From assembly GCF_029168945.1 (NCBI RefSeq), contig NC_083610.1, positions 47,079,429 through 47,143,428 on the forward strand: a stretch of 64,000 bases of DNA, given 5' to 3'. Shown here piece by piece: positions 36,950 through 49,900 of the stretch. The notes below the pieces were generated by a model. The model had not been told where the DNA came from. It saw only the letters and a list, made by a program, of their open reading frames with translations, and made no database searches. Made by a program: the position numbers and the translations under genes. Origin of the DNA: Cannabis sativa (lineage: Eukaryota; Streptophyta; Magnoliopsida; Rosales; Cannabaceae). The first letter of the stretch is position 1; the number at the start of each line of letters is the position of its first letter.

Positions 36950-38132
36950 ATGTCAAAGCAAGGAGCTAATATTACTTTGGAGGATGAGAAAGAGTATGTT
37001 TTAGCCTTCTCAGAGACTATTCAACCGACACCAACTATTGACGATCGCTGGTGTTTGGTGGGACGGTTCTTAGCCCAACGAAGTATCGATTTTGACACCA
37101 TGCAACACTTGATGGCCTCGTTATGGCAACCAGGCCGCACAATGTTTGTCAAAGAACTAGATGATAATCGGTATTTGTTCCAATTTTATCATGAAGTCGA
37201 TATACGGAGGGTGATTGAAAAAAGTCCTTGGACATTTAATGGCTTTTTACTGGTATTCCAGCGACTAAAACTGGGTGATGATCCATTGGTTGTCCATCTA
37301 AATAATGTGGGTATCTAGGTTCAACTACATGATCTCCGTCCAAGATTCATGTCCGAGGCTGTGGTGAAAAATATGGGTAATTATATTGGAAACTTTGTGG
37401 AGTCCAATCCCAAGAACTTCATGGGAATTGTGGAGAATTTATCTACAAGTGAGGGTTACACTTGATGTCAATAAGCCTTTGAAAAGGAGGAGGAGAGTTA
37501 AAAAGGATGCCACGGAGGAATTCTGTTGCAATTTCAAATATGAACATGTCTCATTGTTTTGCTTCATATGTGGGATATTGGGTCACTCGGAGGGATATTG
37601 TCCTTCTTTGTTCACTACACCTCTTGAGAAAATAGTGAAGCCATATGGATCGTTCATGAGAGCACAACCACATCGTCGTAACCATAAGATCAGAGCCAAG
37701 TGGCTGGGCAGCTGCTCGGAATTTATTGACGCCGGCGAGGAGCTGTTGCTACCAGAGGTTGAGGATGACTTGACTACGAACACAGCTAGGATCACGTCAG
37801 CCATGGAGAAGATCAGGGGAGTTAATGTTGGGGCCATGGATTTTGGGGAGATTAATGTTAGAGTTGACCCAACTCTTTCGGCCAATAAATCCCATAATCC
37901 TGGGGATTCTCACACGCTGACTCACAAGGATTTTAATAAATCCACAAGCCAATCTCCTTTGCCAGCTGTCACAAGTAATATGCTTGTGGTAATTGATACT
38001 AAACGTCAAATGACTCAATTGGGCCTGTCTTATGGGCCGGTTAGTATGGAAGAGGAAATAAATGTTGGTAATATAAATAATGATATTATTGAGGGGTCAA
38101 AAAACAATTTTCATGCCCACCGAGAATTATGA
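36950..38132 (+). pseudogene. LINE ORF1 (DUF4283 + zf-CCHC_4)
   Basis: N-terminal DUF4283 domain (WCLVGRFLAQRSIDFDTMQHLMASLW, written here in part; then EKSPWTFNGFLLVFQRL). A stop replaces a usually conserved Trp position at 37316. The frame changes near 37420, then continues as LQVRVTLDVNKPLKRR and a CCHC knuckle CFICGILGHSEGYC (37561-37602). The C-terminal half is hydrophilic. The final TGA overlaps the ORF2 ATG. In plant L1s this RNA-binding protein packages the transcript; two lesions inactivate it here. Confidence 0.88.
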
Positions 38133-41100
38133 ACCTACTCAGTTGGAATTGCCATGGGCTTGAAACCCGTGGGCCTTACAATTCCTTAAGGATTTGGTAA
38201 TCCAAAAGAGACCCAATTTTATCTTTTTATGTGAGACTCTTAGTAAAAGAGATTACATGGAGAGAGTTTGTATTTCGTTGGGCTTTGAAGGCTTATTTAT
38301 GGTTGATGTGCAAGGACATAGTGGTGGTTTGGCTCTTCTTTGGAGATTTGATGATGAAGCTAATTTACTGGGATTTTCAAACTCGCATATTGATTTGAAA
38401 ATCACAGTTTCTGGTACACCCTCGTGGCAGTTGACGGAGATGTATGGTGAACCCAATCGGCATCTCAGACGTAAAACTTGGGATTTACTTCATGATTTGT
38501 CCTCTGAATCATCGTTACCTTGATGTATTATAGGCGACCTCAACAATGTTTTTAGTCATGATGACAAACGGGGTGGTAATCCTTATCCCGACTGGCTTCT
38601 GTCGGGGTTTCAGCAGGCTATTGATGACTGCCATTTGCAAGACTTAGAGTTGGTTGGGTATGTTGGAAGTTATTTTACCAGGAACTTAGATCTACTCACA
38701 AGTATGTTGATTTAACAACCTAGATATGAACTTCTAAAACGATGGAAAATTAAACACATAAAAGTATCAGAAATCTTACATTGGGTGCAGCGGAATATAT
38801 GTCTCCTCCCACTCAGATCTCTAACCCTTGATTCCTTTCTGTCGCAGAGTATAATCAAGATCTGAGCCCGATAGTCCTTCTTTGTTGTTTCTGAATTCTA
38901 CAGAGCCTTCCTCACTATGATTGAGGTATTACTTGATGTGTGTGGGCACTACTCTAACACTTATAGATTTCGAAACAGTGAAGGAATAGAGAGAGAGAGA
39001 GGTGGCGGCTCAGAGAGAATTTTCAGAGAGAAAATTCTGTCAGAATTATGTTGTGTATTGTGATTGTTGAAAACTGAAGCCTTTGCCTTCTATTTATAGA
39101 AGACCACCCAGGGCTATGATTGAATTAATTGACATTTAAAATTGAAAAAATCAATGAGAAAAGGAAGCTTGATTGGCCGGCCTAGGCATTGTGGAAACAA
39201 GGCTTGCCACTTTTTCAACTTTCCTTTTCCTACATTGATAGTTCCTGTTTTGTCAAAAACTGCCAATTCCTTTATTCAACCACATAAATGTCAAATCTAA
39301 TTATTTAATAATTAAAATTAGTTATCAAATAATATATTGTCATTTATTTTATTAATAATAAAACTAATTAAAGTTTCCGAATTAATAAATATGCCCTTCA
39401 AAATCTCTATTTACTGTTTTGCCCTTAATAAGTGATAAATTCTCAAATAGACACAGTCTATCTTGAGAATTACAATTGATTAATTAAAATCAATTAATTG
39501 AGTCTTACAAGTAATATTATCTCAACTAGTGGGGGGACCATGGGTCTATATATCCGAGCTTCCAATAAGCAGATCTAGAATTTACTACTTAAATTCACTA
39601 ACTTATTAATTCTTCGTTGAATCCACACATAGAACTCAGAATTGCACTCTCAGTATATAGAATGCTCTATATGTTCCACCATATAGACACATCATTAGTT
39701 ATCCATTGTTATAATCCTAATGTGATCAATGATCCTCTATATGGATGATTTACACTGTAAAGGGACTAAATTACCGTAACACCCTACAATGTATTTTATC
39801 CTTAAAACACTTAACCCTGTATAAATGATATTTCAACTAAGTGAAATGAGTACTCAATCATTTATCTCGTTTGGTTAAGCTCGAAGGAAATCACCCTTTG
39901 CTTACTATTCGCCAGATAGAAGCTATAGATTCCATATTTATGTTAGCGCTCCCACTCAATCGCACTACCCTGTTCCCAAAATATATGTATTACCCTGACC
40001 AAAAAATAGGCTTAACTAACAAATCAAAGAACACGAATAACACTCTTGAGATTGAGCCTAACCATATCAAGATTTCGATCATGTGATCTAGGATCAACTT
40101 AGTGATATTGAATTGAATAGATATTTACGGTAAGTTTCATAAATCTATTTCAAAGTTCAATATCGGTCCATTCCAATGCATACTCCATGCATCCAACCTG
40201 AGCTTTACTTTAACCAATGTTCTGGAAAGAACATAGCATTTCTCCAAATGAAAGTAAACTCTGTTGTAGATTGTCATATCAGTAAAACCTAGTGTTCTGA
40301 TAAATCTAGGAATACTTTATTCACATAGTCATGTTTACTTTCCACTGTGTTGACAACACAATAAACATGATCAAGTATGTGAAAGGGGTTTGGATGAATT
40401 TATGAATCAAATAGACAAACAATTGATTAAGTGAACCAAAACATACACAAATGAATGAAAAATACTTCTGTTACTTTATTGATATTGAATAATCTGGATT
40501 ACATTGAAATAGAGTTTTATTTAGGGCATAAAACCCAATAGGGTATCCATTTGCATGAGAACGGAGTAGAGGGACTCCCAAATGGATAGAAGTGAGGCTT
40601 GATCGGGTGCTTATTTCTGATGCTTGGCTTGACTTATTTCTAAATTGTAAGTTATTTAATCTTGAGCTTTCTAGTTCTGATCATTATCCCATATTTTTAG
40701 TGCCTAAGAATGAGGTGGCTATCTTTAATAAGAAGAATTTTAGATTTGAAAATGCTTGGTTAAGAGAACCTTTTTGTTTCTAAATTATTAAAGATAGTTG
40801 GGATCTTTGTATTGGTAAGGGGATACAAGAGAAAATTTTGTATTGTGGGGAGCTGTTGAGTGAGTGGAGTAAGGATTATATTGACAATTTTAAGGTGAGA
40901 ATTAAAAATTGTAAGGCCGAGATTAATAAATGGAAGTATGGTTGAGATGCTCTTTCTATTCAAAATTTAAAAAAAAAATACAAAAAAGAATATGTTTGAG
41001 GTGTTTACTCAGAGAGAGATTTTTTGGAGACAGCGATCCAAGCAATTATGGCTACAAGCGGGAGACAACAATAGTAAGTTTTTCCATAAATCAGCCTCTT

Positions 41101-44087
41101 CCAGTCGCTGTAACAATTTAATTTCCAAGCTTAAAGATTCGAATAGGATTTGGCATGTGGGACACGGGTATGGCTGAGTTAATGATGCATTATTTTCGAA
41201 ACTTGTTTTCTTCCAGCGGCTCTGATTGGTCTCATAATTCTAATTATATTTCTCCTTGTATCTCGGCTGCTCAAAATGAGGATTTTCTTAGACCTGTTGA
41301 AGCAGATGAAGTTAGAAAAGCTCTTTTTCAAATGTATTCTGACAAGTCTCCAGGTTCGGATGGCATGGCACCAGGTTTCTACCAAAAATGTTGGGACCTA
41401 GTTGGAGGGGATGTCGTTGCACAAGTACAAAACTTCTTCTTGACAGGGGTTCTCACAGATGGTCTCAATAATACAAATATGGTTCTTATCCCCAAGAAAA
41501 AAAACCTAGCAACATGGATGATTTAAGACCTATTTTGCTTTGTAATGTGCTACTCAAGGTCATAACAAAAGTCATAGAAAATAGGTTGAAGATTGTGCTT
41601 CCCTCTGTAATATCTTAAACCCAAAGTTCTTTTTTTCAAGGCCGACTTATCTCAAACAATATCATGGTTTCTTTTGAAATCATGCATTATTTAAAAAGAA
41701 AACTCAAGGGAGAAAAGGAGTGATGGCTTTAAAGCTCGACATGAGTAACGCTTATGATAGAATGGAGTGGGGTTATCTTCGTGCGGTTCTTTTACGGATG
41801 GGCTTTGATGGGAGATGGGTGAACTTGATTATGCACTGTGGGGAATCAGTATCTTATACTTTTATGCATGCTGGTTGTGAGATGGGTCCAGTTCTTCTTA
41901 TGCGTGGTATTCGTTAGGGGGATCCTATATCTCCTTATCTCTTCATTCTTTGTGCTGAAGGCTTTCGGGTCTCTTGAGGAAATATGAGGTTGATGGCAAG
42001 ATTCATGGTTGCAAAGTGGCTCGTAGAGCTTTGGTGATTTTCCATATGCTTTTCGCTGATGATAGTTATGTTTTTTATAGAGCAAATACTCGAGAAGCTG
42101 ATTCTATTATGGGGTTACTACATCTTTATGAGCTAGCTTCGGGTCAAAGAGTGAATTTTGAGAAATTATCTGTTTTCTTCAGTTCTAATACTGAAGTTTC
42201 TGTGAGAGATTCGATCTGTGGACAGATGGGGATTTATGAAGTCGATGATAACATCACCTATCTAGGTCTACCAAATATCATGGGTCGAAAGAAAACTACC
42301 ATTTTAGGTTTTTTTAAGGATAAATTGCAAAAGCGTATTCAAGGGTGGGAAGGTCGCATACTCTCTCGTGCAAGGAAGGAGGTCTTACTAAAAACTATTG
42401 CGCAAGCTATTCCCAACTATGCAATGAGTGTCTTTCTGCTTTCAGTGGAAACCTGCAAGGAATTAAAAGGTCTTATGGCTAAATTCTGGTGGAGAACAGG
42501 CTCTTCAAATACAAGGAATATTAGTTAGATGAGCTAGGGTCGAATGTGTAGACACAAGCATGCGGGTGGATTGGGTTTTAGGAGCCTTCATGATTTTAAT
42601 TTATCTTTACTGGGAAAGCAAGGGTGGCGGCTCCTTACAAATGAATCTTCTTTGATTGGAAAGGTGTTTAAGGCTCGTTACTACCCAAATGGATTTTTTT
42701 TGGATACTGGTTTGGGTAATAATCTGAGCTTTGTTTGGCAAAGTGTGCATGAGGTGCAAGCTATTGTTCGGGCGGGTGCTTGAAGGACTGTGGGAGATGG
42801 TTCTACGATCTCAATTTTACATGATCCTTGGTTATCTTGCCCTGTAGATCCGTATGTCCATTCGGACCATCCTGGTTTACAAGACAAAACAGTTCACAGT
42901 CTTTTTCGTTTGGATGATAAGGTGTGGAACATAGAAATCATCAATGACTTATTCTCTGCCCATGACAGTGCTCTTATCACATCTATTCATCTGAGCTCAA
43001 ACTATCATAGAGATTGCTGGTCTTGGAAATTTGAGAATAATGGCTTGTTTACCGTAAAAAGTGTGTATCGCTTCTTGGAAAATCTCAAAGACGGTTAGTT
43101 GGAAGATGAAACCACTAGTTTTTGGAGGAAAATTTGGAAGTTAAAGATTCCCCAAAAGGTTAGTAAATTTATTTGGAGAGCAACTTCGAGTATCCTCCCA
43201 ACTTGTTTGCAACTTCTTAAGCGCCATGTGGTTATTAGCCCCATTTGTCCAATATGTCATGAGGCTGAGCAATCTATTTTTCATGCTCTAGTGAGTTGTT
43301 CTTTTGCTAGAGCCTATTGGAATAGATCTATGGTTAATATTTCTAGTTGGTCAACTGCTAGTTTTGGCTCTTGGTTTCAATCTCTTTCGACAGGAGTCAA
43401 TCTTCAAGCATTGGAGGAAGCAGTGATGGTCGCATGGGGTATCTGGAAGGCCCGTAATGAGGTTGTTTGGAAACAAAAATCTCCTACTGCTGCATCAATT
43501 GTTTTGTCAGCAAGATCACTCCTTGATCAATTTCTTTTTGCACAATCACGGACGACGAATTTGTTGTCTAACAGTTCAGTGGGATTGTCTTCGCGTGTGC
43601 ATTGGACTACACCAGCCACTGATCAGATCAAGGTCAATGCTGACGGAGCTTTGTTTAATGATGTTAGCTATTTTGGGATGGGTTGCTTAGACCGTAACCA
43701 TGCTGGTCAAGTTCTTGAGGCCTTCACTACTAGCAGAAGGGGAACTGTTAGGCCAGAGACTGCATAAATCATTAGGATTAAGGAAGCTTTAAGCTGGATT
43801 CAGGGACATAATTGACAAAATGTTTTGTTAGAAACTGATAGCTTGGTCTATGTTCAGGCTATCCAGAGTGAGTTGCATATGCCGTCTGAGTTCGGTTTAC
43901 TGGTAAATGATTGCAAAATTGCTTTATCTTCTTTGAGTCATGCTGTTATTCAGTTTTTGAACGATCTGTGAACAAAGCCGCCCATTATTTGGCGTGTAGC
44001 TCTTATTTTTCTCCAAATCGTACTTTTCAGGATTATCAGTTAAGTCCTGAATTGCGTAATATTTTACTGGTTGATTTTGCTGGTTAA
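38129..44087 (+). pseudogene. LINE ORF2 (endonuclease-RT-zf-RVT-RNase H), split by solo LTR
   Basis: Starts MNLLSWNCHGLETRG at 38129. The endonuclease shows IIGDLNN near 38535 and, beyond the inserted LTR, SSDHYPI near 40675. RT: SPGSDGMAPGFYQKCW (41345-41390), LKLDMSNAYDRMEW (41730), a GDPISPYLF block (41918) preceded by a stop at the usual Gln, and FADDSYVFYRA (42053). zf-RVT: KVSKFIWRATSSILPTCL..CPICHEAEQSIFHALVSC (43160-43300). RNase H: NADGALF (43637) to NKAAHYLACSS and LRNILLVDFAG before the stop at 44087. Several stops and frameshifts (about 38190, 38521, 40782, 41515, 41917, 42527, 43097, 43765). Confidence 0.92.
38661..40540 (-). repeat. Copia solo LTR nested in LINE ORF2
   Basis: 1880 bp from TGTTGGAAG to AAACCCAATA, the same family as the 15732-17602 LTR. 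The identical 5-bp GGGTA is at 38656-38660 and 40541-40545. The LINE frame reads LELVGY before and resumes GYPF after it. No internal sequence is left, so this is a product of recombination between two LTRs. Orientation is inferred from the related LTR. Confidence 0.95.
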
Positions 44088-44141
44088 TGAAATTTTTAAC
44101 TTTTATTCAAAAAAAAAATATATATATATATGTATACATCA

Positions 44142-44207
44142 ATTCCTTATCATGATAAATTATTATGTATTCTTAAATCAACATGCCTTAAATAATAAAT
44201 ACGTTTT
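44142..44207. other. Short AT-rich spacer
   Basis: Between the LINE target copy and the MITE; nothing recognisable. Confidence 0.7.
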
Positions 44208-44216
44208 TTTTAATAA

Positions 44217-44590
44217 GGGTAGATATTATTTTAGACCCTATATTTTGTAAAAGTTATTAACTGGACCTTCTGTTTTATTAAAAAATAAAATAGAGCCTGT
44301 ATTTTTCAAAATTGTACAAATAGGACCCTGAACTGATTTTTAATCAAAATAAAACTTAATAATAATCTGATCTAGAGATGTTATGACAAACCTAGTTACA
44401 TTTTTTGTATCTGTTCGTATTAGAAATTGTCTTAACATTAGTTATATTAAAAAATAAAATTGTTGAAAATTGAGCTCAGGGTCTTATTTTTACGGTTTTG
44501 AAAAATATAAGGTCCATTTTATCATTTAACAAAATACAGAATCCAATTGATAATTTTTATAAAATACAGGATCCAAAATAGTATTTACCC
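44217..44590. mobile_element. Mutator-type MITE with long inverted ends
   Basis: 374 bp. The first 120 bases or so and the last 120 are inverted copies: GGGTAGATATTATTTTAGA at the left and GGGTAAATACTATTTTGGA on the reverse strand at the right, continuing through CAGGGTC and a GAGCTC. The flanks TTTTAATAA (44208-44216) and TCTTAATAA (44591-44599) are a 9-bp target duplication with one difference, as expected for Mutator-like elements. No ORF. Confidence 0.88.
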
Positions 44591-44599
44591 TCTTAATAA

Positions 44600-46008
44600 T
44601 GTGTTTGAAAAAATGTTTCCCTATGTTGTGCATTTAACATACTCCCTATCCCTACATTACAGATCCAATTATAAGTAGTCAGTATTATTTTAACAGGATC
44701 AAAAAGACTTAATTAATAAAAATATACATTATAATTAATTTTAGTCAAATATTAATGAAATAATTGAAATTTCATTTTTATGATTACCAAATAAAAATAA
44801 CAAACAATTTAATTAATGTGATAAAATTATTTGAACAAAATCAAAATTTCCTCTATCAAAAACTGAACTTGATACAATAGAATAAAAGTCCAGAAATCAA
44901 AATGATGCGTGATATTTTATATGTGGTATCAAAAAATTTTATAGATTGCTATTAGTTCACGGAGTCATGTCCAGAGATAAAATTTATTAGTCAAAATTCA
45001 ACAATTACAAAGTAATTGACTTAAATAAAACTTAAACTCTCTCTCATGATTTTGCCACAAGCTTGATGTACTCTTATTTGTTGAATAAATCTCCTTAGGA
45101 CACCATGGTTTGAACTCCCTTCAAATTACTTGGTGAATGATTGCTTCCTCTCGATGCAAGACTTGTAGTATCTTCTCTCCCGAAGATAGCGGTGTTAGCT
45201 TCCTCCTGATGCAAGACTTGGATGAACCTTCTCGCGAAGGTTATTCTTCCCTTCAAAATTTACTTCATGTAAAAGTAATCGCAAAGACACGCAAATTCAC
45301 CAAGGAATATGAGAACAACTATCTTTTACAAAAGAAATACTCTCTTCTAAAAATATAAGAAAATAAGAAGTGAAAGAGTTCAATCTTTTATTGCTAGTGT
45401 AGGTGATATTTATAAGAATAAATGACACCCAAAACTGAACTCAAACAGCCTGAGTATAAAGAGAAAATATTAATTAGCTTTCTTGCAAAAACTCATTAAA
45501 TGACGAAATTCTGACTGAATAGATATGGAAAGTATGCAGACGAAATCCTAATCTATCTAATAAGCATTGTGAATCTAGACTCCCTCAAAGTCAAGTTTAT
45601 CCTCACAAACTTTTATTGGACATCATGAATCTTAGTTGCAGAGATTAAAGTAAATCATATCAGAAAAAGAATAAAATATATCAAAAACAAAGAAATACCA
45701 TATATCGATATAGTATTTATTTCACAATAAATCATTTTATTATTTTCATATAAAATTACAACCTGAGTAAGGATATACATACTCAATTAATACACCTTAA
45801 GTCGTACTTTACAAACAAGGAAATAATGAAGCAATAAATGAAAAATATTCCTAAAAAGAAAAGTTGGATTTTTTTCAATGTCAATCCGTTTAAACAGTTT
45901 TAGTGCACGGTTCTTTAGCGAAAAAAAAATTAGATCAATTAAAATAAAATGAATATTAATACTTTCCTTAAACATACAAATTCAAGATAAAATATTCTAA
46001 ATAAAAAA
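44600..46008. other. Non-coding DNA with LTR-like remnant
   Basis: 45137-45245 contains two imperfect copies of a segment with GCTTCCTC..GATGCAAGACTTG..CTTCTC.CGAAG. Together with the AT-rich flanks (45360-45450, TATTTATAAGAATAAATGACA) it resembles a decayed LTR or TRIM on the minus strand, but ends cannot be fixed. No gene seen. Confidence 0.45.
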
Positions 46009-46013
46009 ACTAC

Positions 46014-46266
46014 TGTTATAAATATTAATAATTATGTGGATGTCCAAATCTTTTATTTATTACCATTAATTGTAATCAACATTCCTCTTCTTCTTAGTTT
46101 CCCTTTTTCTTAGTTTCTTAATATCTCACTCTTGTATTTGTATAAATAGGGGTTCACCCCATTAGAATAAACAACTCAGAAATTCTCATTCACTTTCTCT
46201 TTCTCTCTTCATCTTCTTCTTCTTTCTTCTCATGTACTTTATATTATATTATATTATTTTATAACA
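46014..46266 (+). repeat. 5' LTR (253 bp) of the hairpin-rich copia element
   Basis: TGTTATAAATATT to TTTTATAACA. Contains a TATA box (GTATAAATAGGGG near 46140) and a CT-rich tail. Identical to 51202-51454; a diverged third copy lies at 54094-54340. Confidence 0.95.
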
Positions 46267-46283
46267 CGTTATCAGCACGAGTC
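46267..46283 (+). other. Primer binding region of copia element
   Basis: CGTTATCAGCACGAGTC follows the LTR directly. This TATCAGCACGAG motif recurs after the LTRs of plant copia elements; I cannot state which part of which tRNA pairs with it. Confidence 0.6.
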
Positions 46284-46601
46284 TCTGCCCAAGCTTCAAG
46301 CATGAATCTCTGCCTAAGACCCAATGTAAGTATTTTGCTAAAGTTCTTGAATTGTTTCAAAGTCACGATACACTAAATATATATTTATATATATACTCAT
46401 CTGACTGAAACAATTTCAAGAATCATTTGGTTTCTTTTTTCTTTTTATCTATATATCTATATATTATATATGTATGTATATGTTTTTATATATTTATTAT
46501 TGATTTCATATATATATATATATTATGTTCTTATCATTCATAATATTTACAATATATGTGTGCCTATGATATATATGATAGAGAAAATCTATATAAATTA
46601 T

Positions 46602-46835
46602 ACATATATCCAAAAGATTATGTATTATCGATAAAATATTGCATATATCCTAAAGATTATGCATCATCGATAAAATATTGCATATATCCTGAAGATTATG
46701 CATCATCGATAAAATATTGCATATATCCTGAAGATTATGCATCCTCGATAAAATATTGCATATATCCTGATGATTATGCGTACTCAATAAAATCTTGCAT
46801 ATATACTGAAGATTATGCAAACGTAATATTCATTA
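46602..46835 (+). repeat. 39-bp tandem repeat, six units, in frame
   Basis: Units start at 46602, 46641, 46680, 46719, 46758 and 46797 with exact 39-bp spacing. Each contains GCATATATCCTGAAGATTATGC, a short inverted repeat (GCATA/TATGC). Because 39 is divisible by 3 the array is open (46556-46840) and would repeat the 13-residue unit CIYPEDYASSIKY. The later loops (CCTGAAG) match the hairpins in the rest of the element. Confidence 0.93.
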
Positions 46836-46929
46836 TATAGTTGATGGATATATAATGAAAGAGATGAATACATATTTATATATATGTTCTTGTATTCTTT
46901 GAGGACAATGAAAAGTAATCTAATATCGA

Positions 46930-49900
46930 TATAGATTTTGACAAACATTTCCTGAAGTAAATGTTTTATATTTATCGAAGAAAAAAAAATGATTGTATTT
47001 ATGTGAATACAACTAAAGAATCATTAAAAATGATTATTATTGATGCAATTTTATAGTGGGTTTTGAATATCCAAAAAGAATGTTAAGAAAATTGCATTGA
47101 AACATCAAAGTATAAGAATAACAATGAGCATGACTAATGTTATTTTAATACATGAGGCATGTATTTATTGTTCATCATTCCCTGCAGAGAATGATACGAA
47201 TTGAAGTCAATTACTTTTAAAGATTCCTCGTATTAGTCATGTTATTATACATTGTTATTACTTGCAATGTTGAAAATTATTGAATCTGACATATATTAAA
47301 GATTAAATTTTGCATACATCTTGGAGACTATGCAGAAATTTCATTCATATATTCTTTGAAAATATCGTAAAAGAAATTGTTGAATAATTTCTTATATTTT
47401 TATGGATGAACAAGTAATAAATTTTTAAGAAATTTATAATAATGTTCTACTTGTTCAACGTCATTCCCCGAAGTGAATGTAATGATTTTAAATAATCAAT
47501 GACATTATTTACTACTCAAATATTTCCAGAAAAAAGTGGAAACAACCAAAAGATGAGATACCACACACAATCAAAGTGCATGAAATCTATATATCATGTG
47601 TGGAATTGAATAATAGTGGTCGCGTACCTGTAGTACGGACACACTTATAATCAAGATAAAAGTATACTTGATTATTTAATAGAATGTGAATTGTACAAAC
47701 TTATTGTACATTTAGAATATTTAAATATCATTACCTAAAGAGAATGAATAGGCATGAAATTCTATTTCAAAGAATATAGATTTCACATATATTGGTAATG
47801 CCAGAAGCAAATTAATATATACATATTTTATTATTCTTTGAAAACAATAGTTTCAAACTATTGTTGGTACATGATATGTAAATATATAGTTACCATATAA
47901 TTCAGTTTGCATATTCCCAAAAGTGGATATATAACTTACTAACATTTGTTAGTGATCCAATATGATCAAAGTGATAAAGAATCACAAAATGATTATTTGA
48001 AAAGCTTCCTGAAGAAGTCTTACATACAATTGCTACTTGGAGTAGTAAAATATATTTGTATGTACCTAGATGTATAACTTTTATCTAGTTATAAAAGTGA
48101 TAAGAAATAACTTATTATATGTACTGGTTGTACATTTAAATATATAATATATCAAGTCATGATAATTAGACTGATGAATAGTCTATTAATAAATTAGACG
48201 ACTTGTTAAAAAGATACCAGGAAACATGAATGATATATTATGGTTATATCTATTTGATCATTATAACAACATGATGAAGTTGTCATGTACATTTTATATT
48301 ATACACATCATTGAATTGATGATAGTGATTCCTGAAGAAATATAAAGTTTGATAAACATAATAGTGACTCCTGAAGAGTGTATATGTTTTGGAGAATAAT
48401 ATAATTATATTATTCGTGTATATAAAAATGAAACTTATAATGATTATGTTGTAATGAATTTACATTACATTTTGAAAGTTTCATTGAAATACAAATTATA
48501 GTGAACCTGAAGTTCATGAATTGAATTATTTTGACATGATCAATCATATGCAATAAATTGTCAAAGAATTTGAATAAATTTTGTTGAAGAACCAGAAGAT
48601 TCTTCTCATTGTTAATTTATAAGGCTCAAAAGAAGAATGTGCATATATTTGCACATAGAAAATATTTCAATTATATTTCTTTAACAATCTTGTACCATTG
48701 TTATATTTTTATTGCATAGTTTCTTATCGATGTGATAAGATTATATGATCATGCATTTACAAAATGTGTAAATTTATGTATTTCTAATTATACACATATG
48801 ACTCATTCTTAGAAATGAATTAAGTTCATAAGGATTGAACTTGAAACTGAAGTTTATTGAACCTGAAGTTCAATGTCATATAGTATATATAGTATATATA
48901 TGAGTTTAAACAAATATTGATTCATTGTGATATACTGAAATCCCTACAGGTATATTAATATTATTAGATATCACAATTTTTAAAAATTCTCTCGATCAGG
49001 GGGAGAGAAGCAGTTGTGATCGATGATAATTTTTGAAAAATGATCCTTGCACAAAGTATATAAGAACAATATAGTTCAAAATGATATATACCAACTGCAA
49101 ATCAATATTATTCAAAGTTGAGATAGAATGAGTTGAAAACGCCTGAAGCGTAAATGAACAATGTAGAAGTTATTAATAAATGTTCATTTGATTTGCCCTG
49201 AAGTTGTTAAATCTAGAGGTACTCATGGAGATACCTTATTGTTATAAAGTATTAAATTGATAACCGTGATGAAAACGGTACTCGAAAAGACTCCCAAGAG
49301 AAGTTAGACATAACACATTTGATCATAATTGAATCCCTGAAGTGATTCTATATAGGTACCTATAAATGATAAACATATTTGAAAAATATGTAATTTAAAG
49401 AGATCTCTATAAGTTATGTCAATATGGGAGGAAATTATCATTTATTGAAATTTTTGTCGACAATAAAAATTGAATGTTTGCATATGCAATAAACTAACAT
49501 GAGATAGCAAGGATCATGGTATTAGATTTGTCGAGAATCATCGACATACATTTTGATTTTTGGCCAAAATATTATGACGCAATCCAGGCAAATTTACTCA
49601 CATAAAGTGAAGTAAGACCTGTAGGGTGTGCAAATAAATATTTCTAATGAGAAATTTGCATATATGTATTTGTACATAATGAATTGTTGTACAAAGTTTG
49701 CATAGACATGAGATTGATTGAAGTAAGGCTTAAATATTGAGAAAATATAATCATGATTTGATTATAGCCTGGAATATATTTTATGAGGATTTATAAGCGT
49801 CACATAAATGTTGCAACAAAAGGTTATTTATTTGGAGCTCCTAATGTAGTGAGAATTTGAAATAAGCCTTATCTAAAAATTCTAGAAGAATTTAATACAT

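Larger units (their letters stand above)
36809..44130 (+). mobile_element. L1-type LINE, full length, with 11-bp target duplication
   Basis: TGTATACATCA is present on both sides (36798-36808 and 44131-44141). The right copy follows an A-rich, then TA-rich tail (44109-44130), as expected for target-primed insertion. Between them are ORF1 (DUF4283 and CCHC) and ORF2 (endonuclease, RT, zf-RVT, RNase H). After removing the nested solo LTR the element is about 5.4 kb, near the usual plant L1 length. Confidence 0.92.

Noticed and set aside
45137..45358. Possible small gene at 45.1-45.4 kb
   Set aside because: It covers an imperfect tandem duplication in LTR-like sequence; no homology or splice support.
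46602..46835. Evenly spaced repeat resembling a CRISPR array
   Set aside because: The units are contiguous 39-bp tandem copies without unique spacers, inside a plant retrotransposon.
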